Shown here piece after piece: positions 53,228 through 61,304 of a DNA stretch of 61,304 nucleotides. Both the position numbers and the translations under genes were made by a program. The stretch comes from CAZAYP01 sp964489425 [NCBI: uncultured Verrucomicrobiota bacterium] (lineage in GTDB: Bacteria; Verrucomicrobiota; Kiritimatiellia; RZYC01): contig CAZAYP010000030.1 in NCBI GenBank assembly GCA_964489425.1, forward strand, positions 1 to 61,304, given 5' to 3'. The notes under the pieces are model-generated. The model worked only from the letters and a program-made list of their open reading frames with translations. It made no database searches and was not told where the DNA came from. Within the stretch, counting starts at the first letter, position 1. Each line of letters begins with the position of its first letter.

Positions 53228-54727
53228 ATGAACACGGGAATGCGCGTTGGGCTGGCCTTGGCATGGGCCGGCATGGTGGTCGCCGGCACGGCGGCGGAGT
53301 GGGTGGAATCCGAGGCCTCGCCGCCCAAGGGGGTGGCGCTGACCATCTATGACAGCGGCCTGGGATTGGTCCGGGAGCGCCGGACGCTCAGGCTGGCCAA
53401 AGGCGACAACCTGGTCCGGATCCGGGATCTGCCGGCCCGGATGATCCCGCTCTCGGTCTCGTTCGGGCCGGAGGCTGAAACCCGGAACCTGCAATGGCTG
53501 GAACAGCAGTTTTCCTGGGATGCGGCCGGCCTCGAGTCCCTGCTGCAGCGCTATCTCGGCCGCCAGGTGTTCATCACCACGCCGCAGGGATCCTACAAGG
53601 GCGACCTGCAAGCCTACCCGGGGGCGCGGGGCGTCCGCGCCGATGCCTACGCGCTGCTGGCTGAAAATGGGGTCCTGCTGGCGTTCCCGGCATCGCCCAG
53701 CCTGGTCAGCGTGGGGTTCCCCAATGCGCCAGAAACGGCCCGGCTGGAGCCGGTGCTGGCATGGCGGCTGCGCGCGACGGATCAGGCCATGCCCACCCTG
53801 ACGTTGAACTATTCGGTGGACGGCCTCGCGTGGGAAGCCGCCTATGTCATGATCCTCGATGCTGCCGGCCAGTCCGCGGCGCTGACGGCCCGGGCCGCGC
53901 TGCACAACGAGTCCGGCGGCGACTTTGACGCGGTCCGGGTCCGGCTGGTCGCGGCCGCCGGGGGTGGCGCGGCCGAGGCCGGGGCGCCGCCGGCGGGCAT
54001 GTTCCCGGCCACTGGCGGGGGCGTGGACCCCGCCCGGTTTTTCTACGGCCGCAAGGACCCGGCGCCGGTCCGCGCGGCGCGCCCCCTGCTGCCGGCCTAC
54101 ACCCACGAGGCGCCCGAGCCCGTGAGCCTGGCGGATGGGGAGACTTTGCAGTTGGTCCTGTTTGCTGCGCCGCGGGTGCCGGTGTCCCAGTTCTACGTGT
54201 ACGACGGCGTGGTATTCGATCGTTTTCAGCGCAACCGGCGGGATGACTGGAATTATGGCACCGAGAGCCAGCCGCTGGTCGAGCGGTACCTCGAGTTCGC
54301 CAATGAGACCGCGTCCGGGCTGGGGTTCGACCTGCCCCCGGGCCGCCTGCGCCTGTTCCGGCAGGCGGACGACGAGACCCTCGATGCGCTGGGCGAGGAC
54401 ATGCTGGACCCCCTGGGCGCGCAATTGACCGCCGCCCTGCGCCTGGGGCCGGCGCGCGGCTTGCGCGGCGAGCGCGAGCGCACCGGGTTCAGCGAGGTGG
54501 TGCCGTTGCATGAATACGAGGAAACTTTTGAGATTCGGCTATGGAACGACGCGGTCGAGGATGCCCAGGTCCGCGTGGTGGAGCATTTGTACCGGTGGCC
54601 GAACTTCGAGGTGGTCAAGGCGGACACGGAGTATACCTTCCGCGATGAGCAGACCATCGAGTTCCGGCCGGAGCTGAAATCCGGTGGCGTGCGCACCATC
54701 CATTACACCGTGCGCTACAAGTGGTGA
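53228..54727 (+). CDS. Exported DUF4139-like protein (first of tandem pair)
   Basis: 499 residues with a signal peptide (1-22). N-terminal strands VALTIYDSGLGLVRERRTLRLAKGDNLVRIRDLPARM match the opening of DUF4139 proteins; the C-terminal half keeps the pattern LEFANETASGLGFDLPPGRLRLFRQ and RVVEHLYRWPNFEVVKADTEYTF. Function of the family is unknown; beta-rich and periplasmic or outer-membrane-linked. A second, diverged copy follows directly. Confidence 0.7.
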   Translation: MNTGMRVGLALAWAGMVVAGTAAEWVESEASPPKGVALTIYDSGLGLVRERRTLRLAKGDNLVRIRDLPARMIPLSVSFGPEAETRNLQWLEQQFSWDAAGLESLLQRYLGRQVFITTPQGSYKGDLQAYPGARGVRADAYALLAENGVLLAFPASPSLVSVGFPNAPETARLEPVLAWRLRATDQAMPTLTLNYSVDGLAWEAAYVMILDAAGQSAALTARAALHNESGGDFDAVRVRLVAAAGGGAAEAGAPPAGMFPATGGGVDPARFFYGRKDPAPVRAARPLLPAYTHEAPEPVSLADGETLQLVLFAAPRVPVSQFYVYDGVVFDRFQRNRRDDWNYGTESQPLVERYLEFANETASGLGFDLPPGRLRLFRQADDETLDALGEDMLDPLGAQLTAALRLGPARGLRGERERTGFSEVVPLHEYEETFEIRLWNDAVEDAQVRVVEHLYRWPNFEVVKADTEYTFRDEQTIEFRPELKSGGVRTIHYTVRYKW

Positions 54728-54743
54728 TCCCTTGGCGCGCCTG

Positions 54744-56060
54744 ATGCCCGGCCGACCGGTCCCCGTGCGGGGCGTCCGCCCTGCGGCGTGGTTGCTGCTC
54801 GCGGGCGCCCTGCTTGGCGCCGGCCGCATGGCCGTAGCGGCCGACGATTCCCGCGTGGCCCTGACCATCGGGCCGGAAAGCGCCTGGGTGCGTGAGACGC
54901 GCCCGGTGGAGCTCGTGGCCGGTTCCCAGGAGTTTCGGCTGGACACGCTCCCGCCCGCCATGGATCCCGCCAGCCTGCTTGTTTTTGATCCCGCCGGCCT
55001 GGTCGGCGTGCAGTCGTGGCGGCCGTTGCCGGCCGGCACGGCGCCGGTGCCCATGGGGGTGTTGACCAACGGGACCCTTGAGTGGAACTTGACGGGCCCC
55101 CCGGCGGCGGCGTCCCGCCCGGCGGCCGCCACGTGGCAAGTGGCCTGTACCGCGCCCCGCGCCGGAACGTATGACTTGAGCTTGATTTACGCCGTCCACA
55201 ACGTGGGCTGGCAGGCGCGCTACCAGGTCGTGGTCCGGGGCGACCTCGCCACGGAGTCGGCGGCGGCCAGCCCACCGCTATCGGCGGACTTGGTGTGCCT
55301 GGTCAGCATCAGCAACTTCAGCGGCCGCGCGTTTTCGAACACCCAGATCCGCCTGGTGGGGGGCATGCCGCCGCCGAGGGTGGCCCCGCCCGGGTTCCTC
55401 ATGCTGCCTGACGAGCCGCTGGCCGACCTGTGGCTCAAGCCGCCCCGGCCCCTGGTGCTGGAGAACGACTATGTGATGCCGCGCCCCGCCACGCTGCCCG
55501 ACCGCCAGGCGACCGAAATCGAATACGCCCGCGCCAACCGTGTGCCGGCCAACCGGTTTTATCCCGCGGATTCAACGGTCCTGGCCTTTAGCGAGCGTGG
55601 CCGGGGTGGGGCGCTGGACGAACTGATCCGCTTTGCCAACACCGCGGCGGTGGGATTGGGCCGGCCGTTGCCGCCGGGTCTGGCCCAGGTGGCGCGCGGC
55701 GGGGCCTTGGGGTACCAGGTGCGTGCCGCCCGCCTCCCGCATACGCCGGTCACGGGCCTGATCCAAGTCAACATGGGTCCTGATCCCGCGGTGCGGGCGC
55801 GCCGGATCCGGCTTGAGCGCGAAGACCGCGGGGCCGGCGTTTTCGAGGACGGCTTCGCCGTGATCCTTCAAAACGATCTCCCGAAAGCCATCCAGGTCGA
55901 AGTCCTGGAACATCCGCCCGCCAGTCTCGGCTGGGAGGTAACCCACGCCACCGCCAACTACGTCGAAGACCGCCACCGCCTGCAGTTTGACCTGGCGATC
56001 CCCGCGGCCTCCGAGCAGGTCATCAAGTACTGGCTCAAGATCCGCCAGCCGTCCTTGTGA
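54744..56060 (+). CDS. Exported DUF4139-like protein (second of tandem pair)
   Basis: 438 residues with a signal peptide (about 1-31). It shares with its neighbour the ordering of beta regions and the C-terminal tract IRFANTAAVGLGRPLPPGLAQVA then VEVLEHPPASLGWEV. Similarity between the two is pattern-level, so duplication is old. ATG 54744 is used; an earlier ATG at 54684 would run through the end of the previous gene. It converges on glgA with a 5-bp gap. Confidence 0.65.
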   Translation: MPGRPVPVRGVRPAAWLLLAGALLGAGRMAVAADDSRVALTIGPESAWVRETRPVELVAGSQEFRLDTLPPAMDPASLLVFDPAGLVGVQSWRPLPAGTAPVPMGVLTNGTLEWNLTGPPAAASRPAAATWQVACTAPRAGTYDLSLIYAVHNVGWQARYQVVVRGDLATESAAASPPLSADLVCLVSISNFSGRAFSNTQIRLVGGMPPPRVAPPGFLMLPDEPLADLWLKPPRPLVLENDYVMPRPATLPDRQATEIEYARANRVPANRFYPADSTVLAFSERGRGGALDELIRFANTAAVGLGRPLPPGLAQVARGGALGYQVRAARLPHTPVTGLIQVNMGPDPAVRARRIRLEREDRGAGVFEDGFAVILQNDLPKAIQVEVLEHPPASLGWEVTHATANYVEDRHRLQFDLAIPAASEQVIKYWLKIRQPSL

Positions 56061-56065
56061 CCGGT

Positions 56066-57508
56066 TCAGCCGCTCTGCCGGTACAGCGCCGCGTACTCGC
56101 GGGCGGACTGCGCCCAGCTGTGGTCTTCGCGCATTACCCGCCGCATGAGGGCCTTCCAGGCCCGCGGCTGCGCGGCGAAGAAATCCACGGCGCGCCGGGT
56201 GGTCTGCACCAGGGCCGCGGCGGAATACTGCGCGAAGGAAAACCCGTTGCCGTGGTCCGGGTCGGCGTCCACGTCCGTGATCGTGTCCACCAGGCCGCCC
56301 GTGGCGTGGACCACCGGCAACGTGCCGTAGCGCAGGCTGTACAACTGGTTCATGCCGCACGGCTCGAAGCGGGACGGCATCAGGAAGATGTCCGCGCCGG
56401 CCTCGATCCGGTGCGCGAGCGCCGTGTCGAACAGCAGGCGGACGCCCACCCGGCCCGGCCAGCGCGCGGCCCACTGCTGGCATAGCTGGTGGTACTGGTC
56501 CTGGCCGGTGCCCAGGATCACCAGCGCCGCGTCCAGGTCCATGATCTTTTCCATGGCCTCGGCCAGGATGTCCAGGCCCTTTTGTTCCGCCAGCCGGCTG
56601 ACCAGCCCGAGGAGCGGCCGGTGCGTTTTGACCGGCATTTTCATCTGCGCCAGCAGGCTGCGCTTGCAGGCCAGCTTGCCCTCCAGGCGGTCGTGGTCAT
56701 ACGTTTCCCTGAGGTAGTGGTCGGTGGCCGGGTTCCAGTCCGCGTAGCACACGCCGTTGACAATCCCGGTGAGGCGCGGGCCCTTGTCGCGCAGCACGCC
56801 GTGCAACCCGCACCCCAGGCTCTCGGTCTTGATTTCCTCGGCGTAATGGGGGCTGACCGTGGTGACCCGGTCGGCGGCAATGATCCCGGCCTTCATCCAG
56901 TTCATCTGGCCGTAGTACTCGAGCAGGCGGATGGAAAAACAATCCAGCGGCAGGTTGGTCAGCGGGAACAGGGGGGCGGCGAACAGGCCCTGGAACGCGA
57001 GGTTGTGGATGGTGAACACGGTTTTTTCGCGCCCGGCCCGGCCGCGTCCGTCAATGCCGTATTTCAGAAAAGTCGGGATGAGCGCCGTCTGCCAGTCATT
57101 GGCATGCACCAGGTCGGCCGGCCAGGGCATCCGGTCGAGCAGCGCCACCACGGCTTTCTGGAAGAACACGAACCGCGCGGCATTGTCCTCGTAGTCGTGC
57201 GTGGCCGGTCCGTACAGGTGCGTCCGGTCGAAGAATTCGTCGCGCCGGATGAAGTACGTCGGCGGGTTGGCGGCGCTATCCACCCACACTTCGGCGGTGA
57301 TCCGGTCCAGGCCCACCGGCACAGCCAGGCGCAGCCCCGTGTCCTTGATCGGGCGCTTGAATTCGAGCACCTGCCGGTAGCAAGGCATCACCCGGATGAC
57401 TTCCATGCCTTCCCGCTGCAGCGCTTCCGGCAGCGCGCCGGCCACGTCGGCCAGGCCGCCGGTGGAGGCGTAGGGCGCGGCTTCGCTGGCGGCAAACAGT
57501 ACTTTCAT
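56066..57508 (-). CDS. glgA: Glycogen/starch synthase (ADP-glucose), GT5
   Basis: 480 residues of GT-B fold. N-lobe FAASEAAPYASTGGLADVAGALP, DLVHANDWQTALIP and TIHNLAFQG; C-lobe GLVSRLAEQKGLDIL and the ExxxxxxE region SRFEPCGMNQLYSLRYGTLPVVHATGGL. It extends alpha-1,4-glucan from ADP-glucose. At the position of the conserved Lys of KTGGL (Lys15 in E. coli) it has Ser15. It lies 13 bp after the glucosidase on the same strand, so glycogen build-up and trimming look co-transcribed. Confidence 0.92.
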   Translation of the reverse strand: MKVLFAASEAAPYASTGGLADVAGALPEALQREGMEVIRVMPCYRQVLEFKRPIKDTGLRLAVPVGLDRITAEVWVDSAANPPTYFIRRDEFFDRTHLYGPATHDYEDNAARFVFFQKAVVALLDRMPWPADLVHANDWQTALIPTFLKYGIDGRGRAGREKTVFTIHNLAFQGLFAAPLFPLTNLPLDCFSIRLLEYYGQMNWMKAGIIAADRVTTVSPHYAEEIKTESLGCGLHGVLRDKGPRLTGIVNGVCYADWNPATDHYLRETYDHDRLEGKLACKRSLLAQMKMPVKTHRPLLGLVSRLAEQKGLDILAEAMEKIMDLDAALVILGTGQDQYHQLCQQWAARWPGRVGVRLLFDTALAHRIEAGADIFLMPSRFEPCGMNQLYSLRYGTLPVVHATGGLVDTITDVDADPDHGNGFSFAQYSAAALVQTTRRAVDFFAAQPRAWKALMRRVMREDHSWAQSAREYAALYRQSG

Positions 57509-57521
57509 GAGGGTTACCGGG

Positions 57522-59900
57522 CTAGGCCCCAACCAGGATCTCCGGCGTGGTCCAGGCGGCCAGCGGTGCGCCGGTCATCCGCCACGCCATGGGCGTCCAC
57601 GCCAGCGTTTGCGCCGCGCCGCCGACTTCTACCCGGACCGGGTCCGTGGGCGCGTAGGTCACCAGCCGGACGCGCAGGGGCTGGTACCCGGCTTGCACGG
57701 CGCTGAATCGCGCGGTCATGGCCCGGGCCTCGCCCTCGATCAGCAGGTCAAAGGCGCTGTACGCCCCCTGGAGGTAGCGGCGGCTGTGGCCATCGTCGCA
57801 CAGGTAGCGCACGCGGCTGGCGCCGGCGTGGCCCGGGGGGCGGAAAATGTGCACCTCGATCGTGGCCAGGTCCTGGCCCTGGGCCGGCGGCCAGCCGGGC
57901 GCCATGGGCACCAGGCTGCCGGCGCGGACAAAGAGCGGCGTGGTGCCTGGCGCGCAGGCCGCGGCCAGCGTGCGGCCGCCGGCCAGCCATTGCCCCGTGC
58001 CGCAGTCGAACCAGGCGCCCGCGGGCAGGACCACCGGCCGCTGCGTGCCGCTCACCGCCAGCAGCGGCGCGTGCATCAGGGCCGGGCCCAGGAGAAACTG
58101 GTCGGCCACCTTGCCCAGCGGCAGTTCCGGGGTGTCGTCAAAGTCATGGAACAACGGCCGCAGGATGGCCGTGCCGCGGGCTTCCTGGGCGACGAAGAGT
58201 TGATAGATGTAAGGCAGCAGCTTGTACCGGAGCCGGATGTAGTGGCGGATGATCTCCAGCGCCTCCGGGCCAAACTCCCACGGTTCCTGGCGGCGTGTGC
58301 CGCAGGCCGTGTGGTTGCGGAAAAAAGGGAACAGGAAGCCGGCCTTGTACCACGCGATCGCCAGCTCGGGCGTGGCGTCGCCCATGAACCCGGGCACGTC
58401 CGGGCCGTTGAACGGCACGCCCGACAAGGCCAGATTGAGCGAGGTGGGGATGGCGTTGCGCAGGTGGTGCTCGTTGGAGTAGTTGTCGCCGGTCCACGCC
58501 GCCGCGTAGCGGCTGAGCGCGATGAACCCGCTGCGCGAGATGACGAATGGCCGCTCCTCCGGCCGCGCCTGGAGGAATCCGTCCCGCGTGGCCTGCGCCA
58601 TGCCCAGCGCGTACTGGTTGTGGTACGTGTCGTGGGCGGCGCGGCCGCGGTCGAAGAGCATGTCGCTGCTCTCGGAAGCGCCGGTGGATGGATCGTTCAT
58701 GTCGATCCACGCGCCGTCGAAGCCCAGCGCGGCAAAGCGCGCCACCTGGCCGGCCCACCAGGCGCGGCCCTCGGGAATGGAAAAGTCCGGGAACACCGTG
58801 GCGCCGGGCCAGACAAACCCCACGTACGGCGTGCCGGCCGGGTTGCGGCAGAAAATGTCCGCCTTGAGGCCGTCCTGGTAGACGGGAAACTTGGGGTCCT
58901 TTTTCACGCCCGGGTCAAGGATGGGCACGATATGCCGGCCGTGCGCCCGCAGGGCGGCCAGCTGGGCGGGCGGGTCGCTGAAGTTCTGCGCGTCCACCGT
59001 GAACACGCGGAACCCGCGCATGTAATCGATGTCCAGCCACAGCCCGTCGCAGGGGATGTCGTGCTTCTGGAAGTTGGCGTCCAGCTCCTCCAGGTCCTGG
59101 AAGTTGCGGTACCCCCAGCGGCACTGGTGATGCCCCAGGGCCCATAGCGGCGGCCGCGGCGTGGTCCCGCACAGCCGCTGGTACTTGCGGGTCAAGTCCG
59201 CCAGGGTCGGGCCCACTATGAAGAACAGGCTGGGTTGCCCGTCCGGCGCGCCGAGGAAGAACTCGGAGTCCGGTTGGTCGGCCGCGTCCGACTGGCTGGC
59301 GATGCGCAGGTTGGGGTTGGTGGCCATGAACACGGCGTACGGGCTGTTGACCAGGACCCCCACGTACCCGTTGCCCTGCTTGATGATCAGGTAGGGTATC
59401 GATAAGTACATGGGATCCGGCGCGTGGTGGATGATCTGCTCGTAATGGAAGTCTGCCCACAGGTCGGTGTTCCAGAAGCGGGTCCGCCGTCCGGTCAGTT
59501 CGAGGCCCAGGCACTTTTCGCCCATGCCGTAAAATTGCATGGCCGGGTCGTACGCCCACTTGAACATCCAGGCCTTCCCGCTCACGCCAAACCCGGACCC
59601 CGGCGCCGTGCGCAGTAGGTCGTGGCCGTCGGCGCCGGCCAAGGCCAAGGCCAAGCCCCCACGGGCATCGAACGCCAGGCGGCAGGCGCCGCGCGTGGGG
59701 TCAAAGGGTCCGGTCAGTTCGGCCTGGCTGTACTGCTGCGGCCACTGCCGGTGGCCGATGTCCAGGCGGAACACATCCTCGCCCAGGTGGGCGATGGCCG
59801 CGGGGAAGGATTGCCGCCCGATGCGCAGGGCGCGGGCGTCCGCGGCGTATCGCCGGGCAAACCGAAAATTCTCCGGGTGATGAACCTTATGATAGTGCAC
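57522..59900 (-). CDS. Alpha-glucosidase, glycoside hydrolase family 31
   Basis: 792 residues. Nucleophile Asp400 in DGAWIDMNDP (most GH31 enzymes have WxDMNE) and acid/base Asp472 in WTGDN. Other blocks: WALGHHQCRWGYRNFQDLEEL, GLWLDIDYM, RPFVISRSGF and the GMGEK N-domain loop. It removes glucose from alpha-glucans. No signal peptide is visible, so it is probably cytoplasmic and acts with GlgA. The start is GTG at 59900, with GGGAG 7 bases upstream. Confidence 0.9.
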   Translation of the reverse strand: MHYHKVHHPENFRFARRYAADARALRIGRQSFPAAIAHLGEDVFRLDIGHRQWPQQYSQAELTGPFDPTRGACRLAFDARGGLALALAGADGHDLLRTAPGSGFGVSGKAWMFKWAYDPAMQFYGMGEKCLGLELTGRRTRFWNTDLWADFHYEQIIHHAPDPMYLSIPYLIIKQGNGYVGVLVNSPYAVFMATNPNLRIASQSDAADQPDSEFFLGAPDGQPSLFFIVGPTLADLTRKYQRLCGTTPRPPLWALGHHQCRWGYRNFQDLEELDANFQKHDIPCDGLWLDIDYMRGFRVFTVDAQNFSDPPAQLAALRAHGRHIVPILDPGVKKDPKFPVYQDGLKADIFCRNPAGTPYVGFVWPGATVFPDFSIPEGRAWWAGQVARFAALGFDGAWIDMNDPSTGASESSDMLFDRGRAAHDTYHNQYALGMAQATRDGFLQARPEERPFVISRSGFIALSRYAAAWTGDNYSNEHHLRNAIPTSLNLALSGVPFNGPDVPGFMGDATPELAIAWYKAGFLFPFFRNHTACGTRRQEPWEFGPEALEIIRHYIRLRYKLLPYIYQLFVAQEARGTAILRPLFHDFDDTPELPLGKVADQFLLGPALMHAPLLAVSGTQRPVVLPAGAWFDCGTGQWLAGGRTLAAACAPGTTPLFVRAGSLVPMAPGWPPAQGQDLATIEVHIFRPPGHAGASRVRYLCDDGHSRRYLQGAYSAFDLLIEGEARAMTARFSAVQAGYQPLRVRLVTYAPTDPVRVEVGGAAQTLAWTPMAWRMTGAPLAAWTTPEILVGA

Positions 59901-60488
59901 GCTGCGTCTCCCGCGGTGCGCGGCCAGGACCTGCCCGCCATGCCCAAGCTTTTTTGTCCGTTTTCATCCTGGGGCGGGATCATGGCACTCTGGTTTGGGA
60001 AATGCAAAGCCAAACCCGGCCATGCGGGGTCGATTTACAAAGCAAATTAGCCTTTGGCAGAGAAAACGCGCATCCGGGCGTGTTTTGTTTATCTGAAGAG
60101 GGGGATGTCGGGTTCATCCTCGACGCGGGGTTCTGAACAGGCGGATCGGTTCCTGCAGGTGATACTTGATTATGGGATTGGGGTTGGTCCAGCGATGACA
60201 GGCCAGGCAAATGGTCGCCTCGCATTAGGAATGGAAGTGCCTGCCGGCATGGCGGCGGACGGCGCCGGGATGGTTTGCAAAGCGCAAGTAGTGATCGGTG
60301 CGCTCCTGAATGTGTTCAACCCAAGCGGGGTACTCTGGGCGCAAGCAAGGCTTACGCAAAGCCAAGGGCCGCAGCCGGACTCCGCTACCGCCGCCCCGGC
60401 AGCATCAGCCAATCCACTTCGACCGACGAGAACTTGGCGCCGCGCACAAGGCCGGGTAGCACCCACCTTGGCGGCTGGGCGTCGCTGG

Positions 60489-60572
60489 TGCGCGGCCAAC
60501 GTGACAGTGGTGAATATCGATAACGGGTTCAGCGCCGGGTTCATCGCGGCGTTGATCAACCAGCGCCGATGA
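60489..60572 (+). pseudogene. larB: 3' remnant of larB
   Basis: 27 codons reading CAANVTVVNIDNGFSAGFIAALINQ then RR and stop: the exact style of the LarB (PurE-like, nickel-pincer cofactor carboxylase) C-terminus. Upstream DNA in this frame no longer resembles LarB, so only the tail remains. No larA, larC or larE is present. The remaining 59901-60488 DNA has no supported gene. Confidence 0.6.
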
Positions 60573-60584
60573 CGGCGCAGGTTG
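60557..60584. repeat. Hairpin at the end of the larB remnant
   Basis: CAACC-A-GCGCCG (60557-60568) pairs with CGGCGC-A-GGTTG (60573-60584) except for an A/A mispair, loop ATGA. It spans the larB stop and the gap to the small convergent gene, and could terminate both. Confidence 0.5.
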
Positions 60585-60597
60585 GAAGTGTCTTTGC

Positions 60598-61056
60598 CTA
60601 GATCCTCTTTCTCCTGATGAGCTTCTCTGGTCCCCGCGAGCCTCCGACAATCATCCCCTGACTGTTTGTTTTTACAGTCCAGTTCTCTTCCAAGTAGAAA
60701 CAGACAACCACGGGGCGAATGCCGTGATCTTTTCTGTATTGCTTCACGGTGGAGATAATCGCGTCTTGGCGTGCTTTGTCGGTGACTCCGTAAACGATGA
60801 GTTGATGGGGTAGAGGGTTCTTGAAGATGAAGCCAGTGGCTCCCGCTCGGTTGAAGACTGGTGGAGCGTCGGGGGCAGACTTGCTCCTTTCAGCGAATGT
60901 GTTGTGCTGTATGACATACTCACGCAGGGCCTCTACTTCTTTAGCCTCCGAAATGGCTGGCACGCCAATGCGAGAGATGAGCCAGAGGAATGCAGAGGCA
61001 ACCACGACAAGCAGGATCAACACGATCCGGATTATTTTTCGCTTGTTCAGTTTCAT
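60598..61056 (-). CDS. Small membrane-anchored hypothetical protein
   Basis: 152 residues: a basic start (KLNKRKIIR), one membrane segment (about 9-28), then a mixed domain with VEALREYVIQHNTFAERS, LPHQLIVYGVTDKARQDAIISTV and IRPVVVCFYLEENWTV. No family recognised. ATG 61056 has GGAAG 8 bases upstream. It is AT-richer than the core genes and lies between two strong hairpins (60557 and 61082), like a mobile gene unit. Confidence 0.6.
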   Translation of the reverse strand: MKLNKRKIIRIVLILLVVVASAFLWLISRIGVPAISEAKEVEALREYVIQHNTFAERSKSAPDAPPVFNRAGATGFIFKNPLPHQLIVYGVTDKARQDAIISTVKQYRKDHGIRPVVVCFYLEENWTVKTNSQGMIVGGSRGPEKLIRRKRI

Positions 61057-61081
61057 CTCTTCAACTTCCAATCGCGGCGCT

Positions 61082-61141
61082 CACCAACTTGGGCTGGATG
61101 GTAGCAGGCGCTGCCTGCGGACAGCCAGCCCAATGTTGGTG
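61082..61141. repeat. Long hairpin with attC-like arms
   Basis: CACCAAC-TTGGGCTGG (61082-61097) pairs with CCAGCCCAA-T-GTTGGTG (61125-61141), leaving one unpaired T; an inner GCAGGC/GCCTGC stem closes the top. Arms end in AAC and GTT like integron attC sites, but the long central spacer between R and L boxes is missing. It lies 26 bp upstream of the small minus-strand gene. Confidence 0.55.
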
Positions 61142-61159
61142 AAGCGGCGTTGATCCGAA

Positions 61160-61235
61160 GGGCGCGCGGCGCGCCCGAGGAGCAAGCCGCTGAACGTAGT
61201 GAGCGCCACAATCCGGCGCGCGCAGCGCGCCGGAT
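61160..61235. repeat. Two GC-rich perfect hairpins
   Basis: 61160-61176 folds as a GGGCGCG/CGCGCCC stem, and 61211-61235 as ATCCGGCGCGC/GCGCGCCGGAT with loop GCA (11 bp perfect). No gene is seen from 61142 to the end of the window. Confidence 0.55.
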
Positions 61236-61304
61236 CGGTCACCTTCAACCTCGGCGCGGAACGCGACGTAGGTTGCGAGGTGTTGTTGGCCAGATTCTCT
61301 CAGG

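Noticed and set aside
51908-54511. 867-codon minus-strand open frame
   Set aside because: Antisense to the M16 peptidase and the first DUF4139-like gene, both with clear motifs; composition is that of a codon-bias shadow.

Overview
The window is GC-rich DNA from a Gram-negative bacterium, most likely of the PVC group and perhaps Kiritimatiellota or Verrucomicrobiota. The clues are a very large secreted protein ending in a DxDxDG-type repeat and a tail shared by many exported proteins of those phyla, a formylglycine-generating-enzyme-like protein, DUF6429 and DUF6941 genes, and dispersed hairpin repeats. The assignment is inferred from gene content; there is no rRNA here.

Left part (1-17.2 kb): a 2037-residue exported protein with GH18-like and amidase domains, read from what looks like a leaderless promoter; a CaCA cation antiporter; an antitoxin/PIN-toxin pair; tRNA-Val. 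Then a tightly overlapping minus-strand operon (glycosyltransferase, cyclase, 2-hydroxyacid dehydrogenase, SDR, phosphoheptose-isomerase-like protein, PfkB kinase) that probably makes a surface sugar, with a class III aminotransferase diverging from it. A cell-wall amidase and an NtrC-type regulator follow.

Accessory region (17.2-22.1 kb): AT-richer small genes: a lipoprotein, two toxin-antitoxin pairs, a nucleotidyltransferase, a broken nucleotidyltransferase-like remnant, DUF6429 and unknown proteins. One well-formed integron attC-like site lies in it and no integrase is present. tRNA-Ser and a cluster of hairpin repeats close it.

Core region (22.1-60 kb): MazG-like hydrolase, DegT aminotransferase and a Ste24-like protease; a minus-strand lysA-pqqD-GT4-M29-thiDE run; a PD-(D/E)xK-like orphan; a GDP-sugar set (PglD-CBS-guanylyltransferase fusion, LegB-like dehydratase, HAD) pointing to legionaminic-acid-type sugars; hppA; two PilT/PilU ATPases; pyrC-pyrB; DUF6941; a membrane coiled-coil protein; an FGE-like protein; metF with a divergent-PAP2 gene; apbE. 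Next come tRNA-Glu, a membrane-anchored deaminase-fold toxin with a small helical partner (the best candidate for an unusual system), hisH-hisA, an M16 peptidase, two DUF4139-like proteins, and glgA with a GH31 glucosidase.

Right edge (60-61.3 kb): gene debris including a larB 3' remnant, one small hypothetical gene and several strong hairpins, resembling a second site of gene gain and loss.
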